From assembly GCF_900141815.1 (NCBI RefSeq), contig NZ_FQYR01000002.1, positions 349,091-413,090 of the forward strand: a stretch of DNA of 64,000 nucleotides, in the 5' to 3' direction. The stretch comes from Rubritalea squalenifaciens DSM 18772. Its GTDB lineage: Bacteria; Verrucomicrobiota; Verrucomicrobiia; Verrucomicrobiales; Akkermansiaceae. Position numbers and translations under genes: made by a program. The notes under the pieces are model-generated. The model was not told where the DNA came from and did no database searches. It worked only from the letters and a program-made list of their open reading frames with translations. Positions 33,031 to 42,049 of the stretch are shown one piece after another. Numbering within the stretch: the stretch's first letter is position 1; the number at the start of each line of letters is the position of its first letter.

Positions 33031-34059
33031 CTAGCTGAGGTTGGCTTCCTGAGTTTCCAGGAACTGGCGTATGTGTTCTCCTTGGGCTTTTCCGAGTGGT
33101 GGTGGAAGAGCTTCACCTATCATAGAAGAGATCTTGCCGATACCGAGTGTCGTAGGAAGAATATAGGTCTTAGGAAACCCCTGCAATAGCATGGCCTCGT
33201 ACAAGGTAATCCCACGATTTTCTGAGGGGTGTACGAATCGCCCTTTAGAAGGGTTATGGCTGGCTCTTGTGATGGTGGGCGCTACATCATCCCAACTCAT
33301 ACGTCCGTACACATCACGAAAGCCTTTAGGGTATCTTTTATGGCATGGAAGTTCGTATTCTTCTGGAAGTTCGCTGCGGTTCTTTTTGACCAGTGAAATC
33401 CTTTCTACTACTCGAGCACTTAAATTCTGACGAAGTCGATGAAGAGGTAGCTTGTGTTTCCCATCAGGTGATGGAAGGCCTTTGATTAGGTCCTTCACAA
33501 ATACCTTGTTGTTGCCTTTCTCAGGTAGGCCCGCCTCACCGAAGCGTGTTGCAATAAGAATCATTCTCTTACGGCGCTGAGCTACTCCGTAATCCTGAGC
33601 GTCTAGCACGCCATCAGAGAACTTATACCCATACTTTTTTGAACCCAAGATACGCTTGAATTCTTCCAAACGCTCATCACGTAGAAGTCTAGGTACATTC
33701 TCAATAAGAATGACTTTGGGTAATAGTTCCTTAGCCAAGCGAGCTACATCAAAGATGAGTTCATTACGTGGATCATCCGCAACTTCCTTGTTCTTGGTCC
33801 TCATGGACGAGAATCCCTGGCATGGTGGACATGCGGCCAAGAGGTCAAGCTCCCCTACTTTCAGATTAAAATCTTTCTGTATTTGTGATCCCTCTAATTC
33901 TCTGATGTCTGGATAAATTTTCGTATCAGGGTGATTCTGAGAATAAGTATCTCGAGCCTCAGGACGGATTTCGGCACAGGCCAACATAGTGAAGCCTGCT
34001 TGTCTTAGACCTTCACTGAGACCTCCACATCCAGAAAATAAATCAATCGCCTTCCTCAT
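33031..34059 (-). CDS. DNA cytosine-5 methyltransferase (Dcm family)
   Basis: 342 residues carrying the C5-methyltransferase motifs in order: motif I DLFSGCGGLS (7-16), motif IV PPCQGFSS with the catalytic cysteine (about 78-85), motif VI ENVPRL (about 119-124), motif VIII QRRKRMILIA, a short target-recognition region, motif IX with LYEAMLLQGFP and motif X GEALPPPLGKA. It transfers a methyl group from S-adenosylmethionine to cytosine in a specific site, which cannot be read from sequence. It is the last gene of a three-gene minus-strand operon, 10 nt after the receiver gene. No restriction nuclease is adjacent. The gene and operon are clearly more AT-rich than the surrounding genes, consistent with transfer. 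Confidence 0.93.
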   Translation of the reverse strand: MRKAIDLFSGCGGLSEGLRQAGFTMLACAEIRPEARDTYSQNHPDTKIYPDIRELEGSQIQKDFNLKVGELDLLAACPPCQGFSSMRTKNKEVADDPRNELIFDVARLAKELLPKVILIENVPRLLRDERLEEFKRILGSKKYGYKFSDGVLDAQDYGVAQRRKRMILIATRFGEAGLPEKGNNKVFVKDLIKGLPSPDGKHKLPLHRLRQNLSARVVERISLVKKNRSELPEEYELPCHKRYPKGFRDVYGRMSWDDVAPTITRASHNPSKGRFVHPSENRGITLYEAMLLQGFPKTYILPTTLGIGKISSMIGEALPPPLGKAQGEHIRQFLETQEANLS

Positions 34060-34069
34060 ATCTGTTTAA

Positions 34070-35617
34070 CTATCCTCTTTCGGTACGCCCGTGTCTCAGG
34101 AACATGGGCTGGTTGACACCAACTCTAGTTGCGTGTGACCAATACCTACCAGAGATTCGTGAGATGATAAACTCTCTTATTCTTCCTATTATTATATGAT
34201 CGGCAATCTGCTTAGTTCCTTCTGCATATGATAATCTGTGCAAGTTCTTTGCTCCAGTTTTAATCACATATTCATTTCCTTTGAACCGCAAGAAGGTGTA
34301 GCCATCCTTGTCGTCATAAGTGCCATGAGAACTGACTAGTTCTGCCTCTAAAAATAAAAGATGATCAGACCATGCGCAGTCGCAATTTTCAGATATACAA
34401 ATGAAGATAGAAGGGTGAGGAGTTCTTCTGCCTTCAAAGGCTTGTTGCGCGGCGTTAGTGGTCATGATTGATCCGTGACTATACTTTTGATTAGGGCTAG
34501 GGTTACTTCTGATTTCAGCAAATTCAGAAAACATCAAATTAGCATTCCATAAGTCGTTGATTTTTTGATGTCCGTTTACCAAGTTAAAATTGGTCCTAAT
34601 AGCATTAAGCATTCTCTTGTAGTCACTGATCCCTCTGACTTTGCCGCCTGACGGATTGAGCTTATTAGCATACTTAGCTAAATCTGAGTGTGGATTAGAT
34701 AGATCTTCTGCTCCTTCCGGAGGTGTATAGTCTAGTGCATCAGTTCTCAATTGTGAGATCTCCGAGTTGAAGCCAGTCCTGAATTCGATATCCCAAGCGT
34801 CTAATTTGAGCAAGTCATCAGAGAGGCAATGAAGGGCATCCGGGTCAATTGTTTCTTTTAAATCCTCCAATAAGTTTTCACAAATTGCGTGCCTAACATC
34901 TTCTTGTGAATGGTGCTTTTCTGTGAGTACACCTAAGTCGGTGCCACAAGGTAACGCAGATAATAAAGAGGGGATATTTCGCTTGATTGCAGAGGAAAGC
35001 TCTATGGCCGCCCAGTGTAGGTAGTCTGGATAAACCACGGACAACTGGTTGAAAATTTCTTCGAGGAGCAGACGCCCTTTTTGAACTCGCTCATCATTAT
35101 CTTCTCCATCAAAATCTTGCTTGTGCTTTAGGACTACATTTAATTGACCATTGGTGAACCAATCACCATTTCGCTCGAACTCAGGAAATTCACTTTTAAA
35201 TTCTGAAGTGAGATTCTCTTTTCTAGACAGAATAACTAAAAAGCGGGCACCTCGAAGAGATGCTATTTCTTTAATGATTCTAACTGCTAGTTCAGGGCGG
35301 TCTTCGTAGCCCAAATGCCAATCAAGTATAATTATGTCAGCTTGAGTTGCTAAGTTAGAACATTGCTGTATATCGTTATCTATATCCTCTTCTTCTGAAT
35401 AATCATCTTCTTCTAAGCTTCTAATAGACGGAAAACCTCTGAGGTGACAAATAATACCTTCGTCAGATATTGCTTTGGAGATAGGGTGATAGAATTCTCT
35501 GTACTGAAGTCTCAATGCAGGATCGTCTGACTCCGGGAGTATTTGGTCATCAATCCAGACAAGAGACTTACAAAACTCTTTGATAACTCGTTTTCTGATT
35601 ACGGTATTTGAGGGCAT
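34070..35617 (-). CDS. Receiver-domain protein of a phosphorelay
   Basis: 515 residues. The N-terminal part (about 15-180) is an atypical response-regulator receiver: acidic pair in LVWIDDQ (D23, D24), phospho-acceptor in IIILDWHLG (D99), and S131 with K133 in VILSRKE, a full set of phosphorylation residues. The receiver is interrupted by an acidic insert (EEDDYSEEEDID). The remaining 330 residues have no recognised output domain; near the C-terminus is CISENCDC with a cysteine cluster and a later NEYVIKTGAKNLHRLSYAEG. It is 5 nt downstream of the dual-GHKL kinase gene and 10 nt upstream of the methyltransferase. A phosphorylation-controlled effector or adaptor is inferred. Confidence 0.8.
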   Translation of the reverse strand: MPSNTVIRKRVIKEFCKSLVWIDDQILPESDDPALRLQYREFYHPISKAISDEGIICHLRGFPSIRSLEEDDYSEEEDIDNDIQQCSNLATQADIIILDWHLGYEDRPELAVRIIKEIASLRGARFLVILSRKENLTSEFKSEFPEFERNGDWFTNGQLNVVLKHKQDFDGEDNDERVQKGRLLLEEIFNQLSVVYPDYLHWAAIELSSAIKRNIPSLLSALPCGTDLGVLTEKHHSQEDVRHAICENLLEDLKETIDPDALHCLSDDLLKLDAWDIEFRTGFNSEISQLRTDALDYTPPEGAEDLSNPHSDLAKYANKLNPSGGKVRGISDYKRMLNAIRTNFNLVNGHQKINDLWNANLMFSEFAEIRSNPSPNQKYSHGSIMTTNAAQQAFEGRRTPHPSIFICISENCDCAWSDHLLFLEAELVSSHGTYDDKDGYTFLRFKGNEYVIKTGAKNLHRLSYAEGTKQIADHIIIGRIREFIISRISGRYWSHATRVGVNQPMFLRHGRTERG

Positions 35618-35622
35618 ATTAA

Positions 35623-38574
35623 CTAGTCGTTATTTAAAAATGGAGTAATGGTAAAATTCGCGCCATCAAGGGCTCCCAGTTCAGGTTCTTGAGAGCAGGC
35701 GAGAATGAAGTCGGCGCCACGCAGTGCCTCTTTGGCAATGAACAGTCCTAAACCTCTTCCGTAAGGACGCCTAGAGAATCCTGGGTCAAAAATACGCTCT
35801 CTATCATTCTTTGTTATACCTGGTCCGTCATCGGATACTACAATAGTATTGCCAACCACTGAAAAGCGTATTCTTCCTTTGCTGTTACCTTTATTGGTCC
35901 AGTAGAGCGCATTAGTAAATAGATTGAAAATAGAACCGAGAATGACAGGGGTCTTGACTTTATGCAATTGCAGTTCACAGAATGCTGCGGTGAATTCTAT
36001 TTTGCTGTGAATATCAGGTGTCAGCTTGGCATGGTGGAGGATAAAGTCTTTAATGCTTTTGCCAGATAGTGAAGATCTGTTAGGAGATCTTCTTCTGACA
36101 ATAGGGTCAAACATACGTATTCTGTGATCTATAATTTCAAATGCATCAGCTAAAACTGCGAGAGTTTCTGCCTCTCCATTATGAAGTTTTCTTTTAAGCG
36201 ATCTGATTGAGTTTCTGACCAAGCTGACTTGATTTTCATATTCGTGGGTTGCTGTCTCAAGAATCAGTCCAATCAGGGCAATCTCTGTCAGGTAGTCTAG
36301 GCGTTCTTGAAGTGATTCGATCTTCTTGGAAAGCTCGTTTAACAAAATACTCTTACTGGAGTTATCTGTAAGGTGCTCAAAGTCATTCACGAGTCGTCGT
36401 ACACGAGGGAGTACGACTTCATCGTATGTATCTGTCTGGAGCTGAATTGCCTTTTCAAAAATTTTTGAGCTCTCTCCTGATTTGTCCCGAGCAATCTTCT
36501 CCAAGGTTAAACCGTCCAGCGCCTCATCTCTAATCCTATTGATAAAAGCTATTTCTTTATCCGCAAAATCTTGGATGTCACCCTCAATCGTTTTTGCCTT
36601 GGCAATAGCAGGTTGGAGTTCCTTATGTAAGCTATTGTGTATATAGCTTGATTTGCTGTTTAGCCTTTCTGATAGATTTTTGATGTTATCTTCTTCAGAG
36701 CGGGCTCTTTCTAATAAAGGAGCGAGTTGGGCTACTTGATTGGTGATTTCTTTCTTTAACCTATTAAGGATTCTCTCTCTAGTGCCGATGTAGGTATCGA
36801 CATCATCGAGTATGTCTCCTTCTAGAATAGCGCCATCAGGTGGATCGCAAGGACTGTCACGAAGCTCATTTTCTAGTTCTCGTAACTTATCGATCGATTC
36901 CTCACAATCATCTATGTGTGTGCCTGCTACAGCATTTCTTTCAGCAGCAATGTGTTGTCTGCCTTTTCGTACCTGATCTTTTTCTCTTTGTTCAAATTCT
37001 TTAATCCAAGCTTTATAGATTTTGATGGATTTTAGATATTCTGCGGTTTCTTCAGCTAGTCTATTTTGAGCTGCTTCTCTGGCCTTCTTCTCTTTCCTTT
37101 CTTTTTTGTCCTTTCGATCAGACTTGCTGCCGAAATGTGAATCTGCTAGATCAGTAAATAAATCTTCCAACCACAGTCTTAGGCCTCTGCTGGCTCCATT
37201 TTTAACGAAGCCTTCACGTCCAGCTTTTTCCTTCAGGCCTGTTGCTGTCTTGTTAGGAATGAATACCCCGCCAAACATACGAACGGAGGAGAAATAATAA
37301 CGGCCCGCGTTTTTGGCCCTCCTAGTTTCGAAGCCAGCAAAGTCGGAATCTATCGCCCCATAGGGTTGAATTCTGACATTGTCCATGTAGATCGAAAAGC
37401 CGCCAGCATGCTTCAATCTTGTCTCCATTTCGTTTCGTACTATTTCGGGGAGAAATGAGTCGGATTTTTGACCCTGAATATAGCCTATCTCAACTAAAAA
37501 ATTGCCCGGCGAGTGATGGCTCTTTGGTAAGTTCTTTAACTGCTTTTGGTAAGGCGTTGTTTTTTTGTCATTGTAGTTCTTGAAGAACCCTTTGGCGAAT
37601 CCGTCTTTGGATACTTCAATTTTAATATGATGGTCGCAAAGTTTGAAGTCATCAGGCTCCCAATAGCGATATGATTTATCCAGTGGTTTATCATTTAATG
37701 AAGGGTGGATTTGGAAAGATCTATCTTTTGTCTCGTGGAATGGGTTCCAGAATGTGGAGAAGGCATGGTAGGACTTTAGCCAGTCTGCAGTGCGATCTTC
37801 CCAAGATTTGATTTCATTATTGTCTTTTTCAAACAGTTCTTCGACATGTTCAGAGGGATTGAAGACAATAAAACTAGTGCCTGTTTCCCAGGGTAAATCG
37901 ATCAACTGCCTTAAAGCTGTACAGTCAATATTGATGTCTTCTTGTAGCTCTTTTGAAAGATGTTTGTCTGGAGAAATATCCCATTCGGTATCTTTTAGGA
38001 TTCCCTGAATAGCTGCGTTTTTCTGAAGGGTGGTGAATAGGTACTCGAAGTCAGACAGTGACGGGGATCCTTGTAGTTTCAATATTGGGACGGGGATGTC
38101 TTCGAAAAGTAAGTGAGGATGCTGAAATAAATTCCAGTGAACCAAGCACAAGGTGCCAACTTTATCTACCCCTTTTCCCCAGACCGTCCAGAGCAAGGTC
38201 ATTCTTCCTAACAGGGCAATAGACAAGCGTCCAATTCCCTTCTCACCGTATTTTGGTTTATTGAGCCACTCTTTTTGTTCAGATGTGGCATGTTTTAGCC
38301 AATTATCAGAATCTTCTGAATCTGGTTGGAAGCGTGATTCCGTGGCGAGAACCAACCATTTATCTTTGACGTCACAGGGGCGCATACCAAGGCCGTTATC
38401 GCGGATTTGGAGGAGTTGGTTTTCTTCGTCAAAATTTACCCTGACATCAGTTGCTGCAGCATCTAGAGCGTTTTTGAACAACTCCCCCATAGCAGTTGGG
38501 GCGTCTGCAATTTGCTGTCTACCTAAAAGGTCAACAACACGTGCACGGCTACGAAAAGTGGCTGGTTCGGGCAT
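35623..38574 (-). CDS. Dual-GHKL protein: MutL/MORC-like ATPase fused to a histidine kinase
   Basis: 983 residues. The N-terminal GHKL ATPase has the N-box AMGELFKNALDAAA (E31, N35), the G1-like motif IRDNGLGM (59-64) and the lid motif YGEKGIGRLS (109-118), the arrangement of MutL/MORC/Hsp90-type ATPases. A second-domain region continues to about 480 (SIYMDNVRIQPYG, MFGGVFIPNKTATG). A long charged coiled coil spans about 490-760. The C-terminus is a histidine kinase: phospho-accepting His in ATHEYENQV (about 777), N-box NLFTNALYW (about 884-892), G1 VSDDGPGI and G2 YGRGLGLFIAKEAL. Such an architecture suggests an ATP-driven sensor (DNA or complex clamp) that phosphorylates the receiver encoded 5 nt downstream. 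First gene of the three-gene operon. No membrane segment, so cytosolic. Confidence 0.88.
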   Translation of the reverse strand: MPEPATFRSRARVVDLLGRQQIADAPTAMGELFKNALDAAATDVRVNFDEENQLLQIRDNGLGMRPCDVKDKWLVLATESRFQPDSEDSDNWLKHATSEQKEWLNKPKYGEKGIGRLSIALLGRMTLLWTVWGKGVDKVGTLCLVHWNLFQHPHLLFEDIPVPILKLQGSPSLSDFEYLFTTLQKNAAIQGILKDTEWDISPDKHLSKELQEDINIDCTALRQLIDLPWETGTSFIVFNPSEHVEELFEKDNNEIKSWEDRTADWLKSYHAFSTFWNPFHETKDRSFQIHPSLNDKPLDKSYRYWEPDDFKLCDHHIKIEVSKDGFAKGFFKNYNDKKTTPYQKQLKNLPKSHHSPGNFLVEIGYIQGQKSDSFLPEIVRNEMETRLKHAGGFSIYMDNVRIQPYGAIDSDFAGFETRRAKNAGRYYFSSVRMFGGVFIPNKTATGLKEKAGREGFVKNGASRGLRLWLEDLFTDLADSHFGSKSDRKDKKERKEKKAREAAQNRLAEETAEYLKSIKIYKAWIKEFEQREKDQVRKGRQHIAAERNAVAGTHIDDCEESIDKLRELENELRDSPCDPPDGAILEGDILDDVDTYIGTRERILNRLKKEITNQVAQLAPLLERARSEEDNIKNLSERLNSKSSYIHNSLHKELQPAIAKAKTIEGDIQDFADKEIAFINRIRDEALDGLTLEKIARDKSGESSKIFEKAIQLQTDTYDEVVLPRVRRLVNDFEHLTDNSSKSILLNELSKKIESLQERLDYLTEIALIGLILETATHEYENQVSLVRNSIRSLKRKLHNGEAETLAVLADAFEIIDHRIRMFDPIVRRRSPNRSSLSGKSIKDFILHHAKLTPDIHSKIEFTAAFCELQLHKVKTPVILGSIFNLFTNALYWTNKGNSKGRIRFSVVGNTIVVSDDGPGITKNDRERIFDPGFSRRPYGRGLGLFIAKEALRGADFILACSQEPELGALDGANFTITPFLNND

Positions 38575-38675
38575 AGTTAATGGGAAGTAAATGAGATTTA
38601 TGTAGAAAAATAAACGCTACGCATGGCGTTATACATAAAATCGATTCCAGTGGTAGCATTTAGTGCGCATACCCC
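38575..38675 (-). promoter_or_regulatory. Probable promoter region of the methyltransferase operon
   Basis: AT-rich unique DNA upstream of the kinase gene. A short inverted repeat AACGC-N8-GCGTT lies at 38613-38630 and could be an operator. No exact promoter boxes are assigned. Confidence 0.4.
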
Positions 38676-39152
38676 CTACCCATCCAGCGATCCTGTCAGG
38701 CGCATTTGGGTGAGGAGTTGTTGGCCGAAGAGGTAGAGGGGGCTGAGGGTGTCGCGTTTCTGGGTGAAGGCGGATTCGGGGGCGGTGTAGGTGAATTTGC
38801 CCTCGGGGGTGATGATGTGGAAGCTGGTGTAGCCGGGCTGGGGCAGCGGGCAGCTGTTGCTGGGCTGGCAGTGCTGCAGGGCGATGAAGGCGACGGCCTG
38901 GAATTCCTTGCCGGCGTGGCGGACCTTTTCGTGCTCGCCGAGGCCGAGTGTGAGGCGTCCGTTGGAGAGGTAGAGGCTGGCGGAGCCGTCGGCGGTGGAG
39001 ACGATGCTGGCGACGCCCTGCGCCATGCTCAGCTCCATGATGACGGCGAGAACCGGCTGGTAGCCGAGCTCCGCCATATCCTCCGAAGTGAGCGAGAGTG
39101 CCATCTCCCTGAGATCCAGGTAGGTGGGGTCGAGCTGATAGGGGGTGTCCAC
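38676..39152 (-). CDS. Soluble protein, unknown function
   Basis: 158 residues from a GTG at 39152 (VDTPYQLDPTYLDLREMALS); an ATG at 39104 is an alternative, and a longer frame up to 39215 is translated repeat DNA. The protein is compact, with LGYQPVLAVIMELSMAQGVA, a glycine-rich SLYLSNGRLTLGLGEHEKV and a C-terminal helix with GQQLLTQMRL. No motif recognised. Probably cytosolic. Confidence 0.55.
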   Translation of the reverse strand: MDTPYQLDPTYLDLREMALSLTSEDMAELGYQPVLAVIMELSMAQGVASIVSTADGSASLYLSNGRLTLGLGEHEKVRHAGKEFQAVAFIALQHCQPSNSCPLPQPGYTSFHIITPEGKFTYTAPESAFTQKRDTLSPLYLFGQQLLTQMRLTGSLDG

Positions 39153-39708
39153 TATTTTGTTATTGGTTAAGGGTGATTGGTTAAGGGGCGGGCTTGATGA
39201 AACCTTTCTAACCACAGATTACACAGATTGGAGCAGATTACTGGCTTGATGAAGCATTTCCACCACGAATAACACGAATCTCACGAATGTGGGCTAGATG
39301 AAACCCTGCTAGACGGAACCTCCGCGACCCGCGTTGGGGTCGTATTCTCTTTTTAAATCCTATTCCCGGGGTGGCGTTCCTTTTTGGTCGCTGACCCCGG
39401 GCTGGGTGACGGAACCCCGTTGGGGTTCTTTGCTGCGGCGTGGGTCGAGGAAGGGTAGGGGCTGTAGCAGGTAGGGAGTAGCGGGTAGCGGAAATTTCCG
39501 TGGGAAAATTTCTTTGATGCTGTGTCTAACCGATTTGTCTGCGCAAGTGCCCACCGGTTTATCCGGTGATGCTACTACCTACTCGCTACTGGCTACGGTA
39601 CCGAATGATCCCACAGGCTGTCCTGCTAGCCAGATGGCCCAATGCCTCCTAACCCTCGACTGGATAGGCCGCATCTAAGAAAGGGGTGGGCTGGGGCGTT
39701 ATGGGGGT
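39153..39708. repeat. Repeat mosaic with a type II element
   Basis: ATTGGTTAAG words 39160-39185, CACAGATTA word 39213-39240, CACGAAT array 39260-39287, module G 39325-39432, type II element 39462-39598, then unique DNA 39600-39708 that is duplicated before 46527. No gene. Confidence 0.7.
39462..39598 (+). repeat. Type II inverted-repeat element, copy 1
   Basis: It begins CTGTAGCAGGTAGGGAGTAG and ends CTACTCGCTACTGGCTACGG. It differs from type I in the middle (CCGATTTGTCTGCGCAAG, ACCGGTTTATCCGGT). Confidence 0.8.
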
Positions 39709-40113
39709 ATGGAGAAGAAGTGTCGGATGCGATTGGTGCGGAGGTGCTTGCTGGGGCTGCTGGCGGCGTACTTTGGCTGGTGCCTGTGGCCGGTGACGGA
39801 TGCTGTGACCGTGTGGGACGAGGCGGGGCTGAGCAAGCTGCAGAAGGAAAAGCTGATAGAGTGCGGCTGGAACAAGGGTGCCTTTAACCGGAGTGTGAAG
39901 TGGGGCCTGTGGCGGAATAACTTTTTCAGGCCCTGGAGCAAGGGGGGCTTCATCATGTATGTGGAGGGTACGCCGGAGGAGGTGAGCGTGCGGGCCGGCT
40001 TCTATGGTGGTCCCTTGTATGCGGGAGGGATCTTTTTCTCTGCGAAGTGGGTGAACGGCAAGTGGGTATCGCCGAAAAGAAATCCCGGAAACGAGCTGTT
40101 CTGGTACAGCTGA
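39709..40113 (+). CDS. Exported small protein, duplicated copy A
   Basis: 134 residues, MEKKCRMRLVRRCLLGLLAA start with a signal-anchor segment (about 10-26). The mature domain has aromatic motifs KWGLWRNNFFRPWSKGGFIM and ends GNELFWYS. It is nearly identical to the protein at 46527-46931; the differences are few (for example N60 versus D60). The upstream 109 bp including the type II element match too, so this is a recent segmental duplication or gene conversion. No recognised family. Confidence 0.7.
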   Translation: MEKKCRMRLVRRCLLGLLAAYFGWCLWPVTDAVTVWDEAGLSKLQKEKLIECGWNKGAFNRSVKWGLWRNNFFRPWSKGGFIMYVEGTPEEVSVRAGFYGGPLYAGGIFFSAKWVNGKWVSPKRNPGNELFWYS

Positions 40114-40582
40114 GTGGGGTCCCTGCGGGGAGAATGCTGTATCTAGAATCGGGAATCAAGAATCGGGCTAGATGAAACCCTGCTTGACGGAACCTCCGCG
40201 ACCCGCGTTGGGGTCGTGTTGTTTTTTATCCTATTCCCGGGGTGGCGCTCCCGCTGGTCGCTGACCCCGGGCTAGACGATGGAACCCCGTTGGGGTTCTT
40301 TGCTGCGGCGTGGTTCGAGGGAGGGTAGGGGCCGTAGCAGGTAGGGAGTAGCGGGTAGCGGAAATTTCAGAGGGGAAATTTCTTTGGTGCTGTGACTAAC
40401 CGATTTGTCTGCGCAAGCGCCCACCGGTTTATCCGGTGATGCTACTACCTACTCGCTACTGGCTACGGTACCGAATGATTGCAGAGGGTGTCCTGCTAGC
40501 TGGCAGGCCTCACATCGAATAGCCAGAAACAAGCGGCCGCTGGCCGCTTCTGTCTTGCTAGAGAGGTCGGAGGGAAGATAGG
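40114..40582. repeat. Repeat mosaic with a type II element
   Basis: ATTCTTG-type words 40140-40165, module G 40198-40300, type II element 40332-40468, then a hairpin AAGCGGCC-GCT-GGCCGCTT at about 40530-40548. A Shine-Dalgarno AGGGAAG lies at 40571-40577. No gene. Confidence 0.7.
40332..40468 (+). repeat. Type II inverted-repeat element, copy 2
   Basis: Same ends and middle as copy 1; the GAAATTTCAGAGGGGAAATT dyad is an imperfect variant. Confidence 0.8.
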
Positions 40583-41176
40583 GTGCGGGCTATGAAGATG
40601 GGTCTATGGTGCGGTAGTTTGTTGGCAGCGGCTTTGCTGAGCGGGTGTGACAAGGAGGCGGAGGTGAATGCAGCGCCGCTGGAGATGCGGGTGTATGACG
40701 CTTATCAGTTCGGAGGGCTGCGGGCTTCCGGGGAGGGGGAGATTGGTATGATGGTCTACGAGTTGCTGCCGGAGCGGAGCCTGGATGGTGAGTTCAAGCT
40801 GATGCTGGTGCAGGGCGGCGAGGTGAAGGATGAGCGTGCGCTGAAATTCTCCGGGCTGAGTGAGCGCGGGGCCGTAGCGGTCATTACCACCAAAGAAGGG
40901 CTGGCGCTGGACTATGATTTTAAATGTGAGTCGACCACTCTCGGCACAAGCTTGCTGGCTCTACCCGAGGGAGCAGTGAATGATGGATCTTCCCATACAA
41001 GCGGAGAGTCCCGTGTGACGGAAGGTGAGAGCGTCATCTATGAGACCCATTACTCCATTGGGGGGCAGAAAATTTCCGGAAAGACTATGTTAGGCGGACT
41101 GGAGGACGCACTGCAGCAGACACGGGAGAATCCAAGCCTGGCGATCGTCCTGCTGAGCATGAAGCTGGAACCATAG
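40583..41176 (+). CDS. Putative lipoprotein, unknown function
   Basis: 197 residues from a GTG at 40583, which is 5 nt after the Shine-Dalgarno AGGGAAG; an ATG at 40592 is the alternative. The lipobox is LLSGC (C22). The mature part is beta-rich with repeating hydrophobic strands (MMVYELLPERSLDGEFKLML, AVAVITTKEGLALDYDF, SVIYETHYSIGGQ) and may be a lipid- or ligand-binding beta sandwich. No named family. Confidence 0.7.
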   Translation: MRAMKMGLWCGSLLAAALLSGCDKEAEVNAAPLEMRVYDAYQFGGLRASGEGEIGMMVYELLPERSLDGEFKLMLVQGGEVKDERALKFSGLSERGAVAVITTKEGLALDYDFKCESTTLGTSLLALPEGAVNDGSSHTSGESRVTEGESVIYETHYSIGGQKISGKTMLGGLEDALQQTRENPSLAIVLLSMKLEP

Positions 41177-42049
41177 CCCTTGCGGGCTTGTTAATGGTTA
41201 TTGGTGAATCGTTATTGGGCTAGCTAGATGGAGCCCGGCTAGATGAAACCTGTTTCACCACAGAATACACGGAAGAGACAGAAGGGCTGGCTAGATGGAA
41301 CCTGGCTAGATGGAGCTTTTCTAGCCACAGATTTCACAGATTGGGATGGATTACTGGCTAGATGGAGCCTGGCCCCTGCGGAGCATGACTGATTCGTGAT
41401 GACTAATTACTGATACCAGCTAGATGGAACCCCAATGACTCCTGACTCTTGACCAATGACAAGCGCCCAGAGGGCGCTTCACCCCGGAGGGGTGACGGAA
41501 GGTAGCGCGGGGTCAGCGACCACAGGGAGCGCCACCCCGGGAACTCGGTCCCAAACAAATAACCACCCCGGAGGGGTGGTGGAACCTTGCTCATCTAGCC
41601 GGGCTCCATCAAGCCGACCCCATTAGCCAATAACCATTAACCAATAACGCACGCTCAGGTGGAGGAAGGTTACGCAACTACCCAGCCTTTCTCCTCTATC
41701 CTTCTCACTCCCCGAAGGGGCGAACCCCAACGGGGTTCCGTACGTTAGCCCGGCGGTTGCGAGCCGAAGGATCGCTACCCCGGGAATAGGATAAAATAAC
41801 AACACGACCCCAACGCGGGTCGCGTAAGTTTCATCGTAGAGGATGCCATCAAGCAGGAAACATCCCGTAGGGATGCTATCTGTAATCAGTAATCACGAAT
41901 CAGTCATTCCCCGCAGGGGCCTACCCCAACGTGGGTCGCGTATGTTTCATCTAGCAAGGATCCATCTAGCCCGATTCTTGATACTGAATTCTTGATTCTC
42001 AATTCTCCCCGCATGGGCCATTAACCAATAACAAACGGCCGCCGGCCGT
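41177..42049. repeat. Long repeat mosaic
   Basis: ATTGGTG heptads 41190-41215, CACAGAATA-type nonads 41260-41285, CACAGATT 41335-41345, TACTGAT heptads 41385-41415, TGAC heptads 41433-41460, hairpin, module H variant 41485-41580, ATTAACC heptads 41620-41655, GGATAGA heptads 41682-41710, inverted module G 41715-41826, TACTGAT words 41880-41905, partial G 41922-41940, ATTCTTG heptads 41973-42005, ATTAACC word, and hairpin 42035-42049. No gene. Confidence 0.75.
42035..42049 (-). terminator. Hairpin abutting a stop codon
   Basis: ACGGCC (42035-42040), loop GCC, GGCCGT (42044-42049) ends directly before the stop codon 42050-42052 of the minus-strand gene. Confidence 0.5.

Noticed and set aside
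33031-38574. A classical type II restriction-modification pair
   Set aside because: Only the methyltransferase is recognisable; the other two proteins are a kinase and a receiver, with no nuclease motif that I could see.
39642-39887. 81-codon frame MPPNPRLDRP... in the duplicated region
   Set aside because: It overlaps the real gene at 39709 in another frame; the second copy exists only because the whole segment was duplicated.
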